NCBI RefSeq assembly: GCF_024978135.1
Contig: NZ_JANTEZ010000005.1
Coordinates: 248,001-312,000 of the forward strand
DNA length: 64,000 nucleotides
Direction of reading: 5' to 3'
Source of the DNA: Herbiconiux gentiana
GTDB taxonomy: Bacteria; Actinomycetota; Actinomycetes; Actinomycetales; Microbacteriaceae
The notes beneath the pieces are model-generated. The model saw nothing but the letters and a program-made list of their open reading frames with translations. It searched no databases and had not been told where the DNA came from. Positions 60,519 through 64,000 of the stretch are shown here, one piece after another. The position numbers and the translations under genes were made by a program. The first letter of the stretch is position 1, and every line of letters begins with the position of its first letter.

Positions 60519-62255
60519 CTACTCGAGCAGCTTCCCGCCCACCGAGACCTCCTCGGCCATCAGCGCCGCGATCTCGTCGGGGATGGCCGGGATCGACTCC
60601 CGCGTCACCCCGGCCGACGGCGACCAGACGAGGTTCACCTGCAACGAGGGGTCGAGGTCGGGGTAGTCGCTCCGGTTGTGGCACCCCCGCGTCTCGCGCC
60701 GCTCGAGCGCCGCCTCGAGGGTGGCCCGGGACGCGAGCGCCGCCGACTTGAGGTCGAAGGCGTGCGCGAGGTCCTGGTAGCCGGCGATGTCGGGGTGCAC
60801 CCCGATGTCGGCGATGCGCGCCTCGATGGCGTCGAGCTCGGCCAGACCGGCGCGCAGCCCCTGCTCGTCGCGCACGACCCCGGCGTGCTCGGTCATCGTG
60901 TTGCGGATGGCCCGCTGCAGCGCCCGCACGTTCTCGGGCCCGTCGCCCTCGAGGAGGGACGAGATCTCCGAACGCGCCGTGTCGACCGCGGCGGCCGAGC
61001 GCTTCTGCGCCGTCAGCCCCGTCGAGTACGCGGCGGCCGCCTGTCCGACGATGCGACCGAAGACGAGCAGCTCGATCAGCGAGTTGCCGCCGAGCCGGTT
61101 CGCCCCGTGCAGCCCCGACGAGGCCTCGCCGATCGCGTAGAGTCCCGGCACGTCGGTCGAGTGGTCCTCGGGCCGCACCCAGACCCCACCCATCGAGTAG
61201 TGCGCGGTGGGCGCGATCTCGATCGGGTCGGTGGTGATGTCGAGCATCTGCAGCTCGAGCATGGTCTGGTAGACGCGCGGCAGCCGGGTCATGATCGTCT
61301 CGCGCGGCAGGTGCGAGACGTCTAGCCAGACACCGCCGTTCGGGGTGCCGCGGCCCTCCTTGATCTCGGTGTAGCAGGCCAGCGCGACCCGGTCGCGGGT
61401 CGACAGCTCGAGCCTCTCGGGGTCGTACCTGTGCATGAACCGCTCGCCGAGCCCGTTGCGCAGGATGCCACCCTCGCCGCGCGCCGCCTCGCTGATCAGC
61501 GTGCCGGCCGCGTTCTCGGGCTCGATGATGCCACTCGGGTGGAACTGCACCAGCTCCGGGTCGCGCAGCCGCCCGCCCGCCTCCACGGCGAGCCGGAACG
61601 AGTCGCCCGTGTTCTCGTCGCGACGGGACGAGGTGCGGCGCCAGATGCGGTTGTGCCCGCCCGCGGCGAGGATCACCGCATCCGCGTGGATGAGGTAGCG
61701 GGTGCCGTTCTCGACGTCGAAGCCGTAGGCGCCGAACACCGCGCCGTCGTCGTTCACCAGGATGCGCGTGACGTAGACGGTGTCGAGGATCGGGACGTCG
61801 AGCTGCGCCGCCCGGTTGACCAGTGTGCGCTGGATCTCGAGCCCCGTGTAGTCTCCGGCGAACGCGGTGCGGCGGTAGGTGTGGGCGCCGAAGAAGCGCT
61901 GCGAGATGCGCCCGTCGCCCTCGCGCGCGAACGGCATGCCGTAGCGCTCGAGGTCGTCGATGCCCTGCGCCGCACCCTCGGTCACGATCTGCACCGTGTG
62001 CGGGTTGGCCAGCAGGTACGACTCCTTCAGGGTGTCGGCGGCGTGCTGCTGCCAGCTGTCGTCGGGGTCCATCGTGGCGAGCGCGGCGTTGATGCCGCCG
62101 GCCGCCAGGGAGGTGTGGGCGTCGCTCTTGGAGCGCTTGCCCAGGGCGAGCACGTCGACACCGGCCTCGGCCAGTTCGATCGCCGCTCGCAGGCCGGATC
62201 CTCCCGTGCCGATGACGAGCACGGTGGTGGAGATCTGTCGTTCGGTGGGTCGCAT
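60519..62255 (-). CDS. Fumarate reductase/succinate dehydrogenase-type flavoprotein
   Basis: 578-aa FAD protein of the SdhA/FrdA/NadB superfamily. N-terminal dinucleotide fold VLVIGTGGSGLRAAIELAEA; SDAHTSLAAGGINAAL contains a His placed like the covalent-FAD His of SdhA. Active-site segments: LVQFHPSGIIEPENAAGTL, EAARGEGGILRN, PTAHYSMGGVWV. The C-terminal helical domain is present (LERRETRGCHNRSDYP). No iron-sulfur or membrane-anchor subunit gene is adjacent, so it may work as a soluble fumarate reductase or another oxidase. ATG 62255 is 6 nt after TAGCGT on the minus strand. Divergent from a LysR gene. Confidence 0.88.
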   Translation of the reverse strand: MRPTERQISTTVLVIGTGGSGLRAAIELAEAGVDVLALGKRSKSDAHTSLAAGGINAALATMDPDDSWQQHAADTLKESYLLANPHTVQIVTEGAAQGIDDLERYGMPFAREGDGRISQRFFGAHTYRRTAFAGDYTGLEIQRTLVNRAAQLDVPILDTVYVTRILVNDDGAVFGAYGFDVENGTRYLIHADAVILAAGGHNRIWRRTSSRRDENTGDSFRLAVEAGGRLRDPELVQFHPSGIIEPENAAGTLISEAARGEGGILRNGLGERFMHRYDPERLELSTRDRVALACYTEIKEGRGTPNGGVWLDVSHLPRETIMTRLPRVYQTMLELQMLDITTDPIEIAPTAHYSMGGVWVRPEDHSTDVPGLYAIGEASSGLHGANRLGGNSLIELLVFGRIVGQAAAAYSTGLTAQKRSAAAVDTARSEISSLLEGDGPENVRALQRAIRNTMTEHAGVVRDEQGLRAGLAELDAIEARIADIGVHPDIAGYQDLAHAFDLKSAALASRATLEAALERRETRGCHNRSDYPDLDPSLQVNLVWSPSAGVTRESIPAIPDEIAALMAEEVSVGGKLLE

Positions 62256-62331
62256 GCCTTCACGCTAGGCTCGTCGCTTCGATTACTCCAATGCATGTTC
62301 TAGCTGCTCACTATGCAGATATGCTATCGAA
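62256..62331. promoter_or_regulatory. Divergent leaderless promoters of the flavoprotein and lysR genes
   Basis: Minus strand: TAGCGT (62267-62262), 6 nt, ATG 62255. Plus strand: TATGCT (62320-62325), 6 nt, ATG 62332. The 76-bp region is AT-rich. The LysR protein probably binds here to control both. Confidence 0.55.
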
Positions 62332-63255
62332 ATGAACCTGGATCAACTGCGCGGCTTCGTCGAGGTCGCCCGCGAGGGCAACTTCACCCGCGCATCCGAG
62401 AACCTGCACCTGGCGCAGCCCTCGCTGAGCCGCCAGATCGCCTCGCTCGAGAACGACCTGGGCGACGAGCTCTTCGCCCGGGCCCGGGGCGGCAGCACCC
62501 TCACAGCGGCCGGCGAAGCCCTGCTGCCCCTGGCGAAGCGGATGCTCGCCGACGCCGATTCCGTGCGACGCGAACTCGCCGAACTGGCCGGTCTCCAGCG
62601 CGGCAGGGTGCGCCTCGGAGCCACCCCGACCCTCTGCATCAGCCTCGTCGCGGAGGTGCTGGGCGACTTCCACGCCGAGCATCCCGGGGTCGAGCTGCAC
62701 CTCTCGGAGCACGGTTCCCGGCGCCTGCTCGACGAGCTGGCGGGCGGCGAGCTCGACCTCGCGCTGATCACCACCTCGCACGCGACCACCGCCGAGCGCG
62801 TCGCCGTGAGCCCGCTGCTCGTGGAGGAGCTGGTGCTGATCTCCTCGGCCGCGGCGCCCCCCTTCGCGACCGGCGCCTCGGTGTCGCTGGCGGAGGTGGC
62901 GGCCCTCCCCCAGATCGTCTTCAGCCGCAGCTACGACCTGCGGGCGGCGACCGACGAGGCGTTCGCGCTAGCGGGGCTCACCCCGTCGGTGGTGCTCGAG
63001 GGCGCCGAGATGGATGCGGTGCTGCGCTTCGTCGAACGGGGGCTCGGGGTGGCGATCGTGCCGGCGATGGTGCTGATAGACCGGCCCGGGCTGCGGTCGG
63101 TGCGGCTCGCCGGGCCGGCGCTGACCCGCACGATCAGCCTGGCGCGGCCGCGGGACGTGACGCCGTCGCGGGCGGTGCAGGTGATGCAGCGCACCGTGGC
63201 GGGCACGGCGCGGGCGTTCGCGGGGCGGGCGGGGGAGACCATCCGACCGGCGTGA
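62332..63255 (+). CDS. LysR-family transcriptional regulator
   Basis: 307-aa regulator. The helix-turn-helix MNLDQLRGFVEVAREGNFTR, ASENLHLAQPSLSRQIASLE is canonical; the effector domain spans about 90-295 (RLGATPTLCISLVAEVLGDF, RGLGVAIVPAMVL). It is divergent from the flavoprotein gene, its presumed target. Translation appears leaderless (ATG 6 nt after TATGCT, no ribosome-binding site). Confidence 0.93.
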   Translation: MNLDQLRGFVEVAREGNFTRASENLHLAQPSLSRQIASLENDLGDELFARARGGSTLTAAGEALLPLAKRMLADADSVRRELAELAGLQRGRVRLGATPTLCISLVAEVLGDFHAEHPGVELHLSEHGSRRLLDELAGGELDLALITTSHATTAERVAVSPLLVEELVLISSAAAPPFATGASVSLAEVAALPQIVFSRSYDLRAATDEAFALAGLTPSVVLEGAEMDAVLRFVERGLGVAIVPAMVLIDRPGLRSVRLAGPALTRTISLARPRDVTPSRAVQVMQRTVAGTARAFAGRAGETIRPA

Positions 63256-63264
63256 CGCTGACCG

Positions 63265-63284
63265 GAAGCGGACATGTCCGCTTC
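63265..63284. terminator. Perfect 20-bp palindrome after lysR
   Basis: GAAGCGGACA followed by its exact complement TGTCCGCTTC, 9 nt after the lysR stop. As RNA it can fold into an 8-bp stem with a CATG loop. A terminator is most likely; an operator for the next gene is possible. Confidence 0.5.
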
Positions 63285-63356
63285 AGGGCCTTGTGTCGGA
63301 TAACCCCCTACCCCAACGCTGAAGAGCAGTCCGACCGCTGCTCGAGGGGATCCACC

Positions 63357-63851
63357 GTGCCAGACATCGACCGACGCTCGGTTCTGGCGATGGGTGCCTG
63401 GTCGGTGCCGGTCGTCGCCGCCGCCGTGGCCGCTCCGGCAGCCGCCGCCAGCACGGAGCCCTCGTACCCGTTCGCGCTGATCCTGTCGCCCGAGAGCGCG
63501 ACCACCTTCCGCGACGTGCGCAGCAACACGAACCTCTCGATCATGAACACCTCGACGACCGAGTTCCGAGGCACCACCTCGGTGATCGTCTCGGGGATGT
63601 ACGTGCAGCACTCCGACAACTACCTGCTGCTCGCGATCAACGAGAGCCCCCAGTGGGCGGGTTCGACCCGACAGGTGTACTCGCCGACGAACCTCTCCTG
63701 GTCGGGCACGCTGGCCCCCGGGGCGATCAGCAACCCCGTGCTGCTGCAGCCGCTCTCGCAGCACATGAGGTACCCCACCGTCGACACGATCTCCTTCAAC
63801 GCGGTCGACGAGGGCGCGGCGCCCGCGAGCTTCGCGGTCACCTGGTACTGA
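63357..63851 (+). CDS. Small Tat-exported protein of unknown function
   Basis: 164-aa protein with a twin-arginine signal (DRRSVLAMGAWSVPVVAAAV, cleavage likely after AAAAS, about residue 31). The mature part (about 130 aa) is predicted all-beta and Ser/Thr-rich (TNLSIMNTSTTEFRGTTSV), with no Cys. I recognise no family. GTG 63357 has GAGGGG 7 nt upstream. Isolated gene between lysR and a convergent gene at the window edge. Confidence 0.7.
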   Translation: MPDIDRRSVLAMGAWSVPVVAAAVAAPAAAASTEPSYPFALILSPESATTFRDVRSNTNLSIMNTSTTEFRGTTSVIVSGMYVQHSDNYLLLAINESPQWAGSTRQVYSPTNLSWSGTLAPGAISNPVLLQPLSQHMRYPTVDTISFNAVDEGAAPASFAVTWY

Positions 63852-63942
63852 TCCTCCCGCGGGGTCGGCCGGGGCGGTCGGAAGCCAGATGCGCATGGCG
63901 GCACGCGAAGACACCTGGCATCCAACGCGAGGGCCGACGAGG

Positions 63943-64000
63943 CTACTTGTAGAACCCGGCACGCTCGAGCACCGTCACCGCGTCGCCCCGGCTGCTGACG
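63943..64000 (-). CDS. C-terminal end of an unidentified protein (continues beyond window)
   Basis: An open minus-strand frame enters from the right edge and stops at 63943-63945, encoding VSSRGDAVTVLERAGFYK. Codon usage is normal for this genome and the stop lies 91 bp from the convergent Tat-protein stop. Too short to assign a family. Confidence 0.5.
   Translation of the reverse strand, partial: VSSRGDAVTVLERAGFYK

Overview
The window is chromosomal DNA of a very GC-rich, tightly packed actinobacterium. Several things point to Microbacteriaceae: a DUF7882-type small protein (starts MGKLYYGSNG) of a kind I associate with that family, two cell-wall-binding-repeat-2 (CWB2) surface proteins, paired Asp23/Gls24 proteins behind a sigma factor, many 4-bp ATGA/GTGA gene overlaps, and several promoters whose -10 box lies only 6-7 nt before the start codon (leaderless mRNAs). 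The genus is not resolved. I see no rRNA, tRNA, CRISPR array, IS element or phage gene. No stretch above 300 bp lacks a gene.

Layout. 1-1338: end of a NarL-type kinase gene and its response regulator. 1385-7477: DUF2231 membrane protein, VIT-family transporter, ferric-reductase-like flavocytochrome, FMN-binding lipid-anchorable/secreted protein, the flavin transferase ApbE, and an OmpR/HK two-component pair. This looks like a membrane-to-surface flavin electron-transfer module linked to iron. 7489-10538: a lone AAA ATPase, then a WXG100-like secreted protein with a lipoprotein partner. 10581-20156: two CWB2 proteins, AraC regulator, sigma factor with two Asp23-like proteins, MFS transporter, lipoamide dehydrogenase. 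20287-30569: a CUT2 sugar ABC transporter with two permeases, two aldo/keto reductases, a LacI regulator and a GH42 beta-galactosidase. 30625-32442: BCCT transporter. 32439-39150: a second CUT2 transporter with two ketose-3-epimerase-like proteins, an FrcK-like kinase and a divergent ROK regulator, resembling frcRBCAK of rhizobia. 39147-45090: Bcr/CflA-type MFS plus ThuA-like protein, TetR plus alpha/beta hydrolase, a small conserved protein, AraC regulator, polyprenol-phosphate mannose synthase. 45226-50499: a zinc uptake locus of the azt type with two AztD-like proteins and a Zur-like box between divergent aztB and aztA. 50613-53542: small proteins, a SipW-type secreted protein, a PhzF-like isomerase. 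53814-59985: a third CUT2 transporter under a DeoR regulator with an esterase and a mannitol-dehydrogenase-family enzyme. 60041-64000: RidA, an SdhA/FrdA-type flavoprotein with divergent LysR, a Tat-exported protein, and the end of one more gene.

How it fits together. The window is dominated by acquisition of plant- or soil-derived carbohydrates: three independent CUT2 importers, each with its own regulator class (LacI, ROK, DeoR) and a dedicated catabolic gene set. Around these sit envelope and metal functions (zinc, iron/flavin redox, CWB2 surface proteins). Regulatory DNA is unusually readable: palindromic operators overlap recognisable promoters upstream of the LacI, ROK, TetR and Zur-linked units, and perfect long hairpins follow two of the three substrate-binding-protein genes.

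The points I rate most worth checking are: a 19-bp motif shared by the DUF2231 and VIT/reductase promoters; a sigma-factor gene whose only plausible start is an AUC codon behind a perfect Shine-Dalgarno; the ketose-epimerase ABC locus; the polyol locus with a built-in esterase; the doubled AztD proteins; and recurrent leaderless promoters. Functional assignments come from sequence motifs read by eye, not from database searches.
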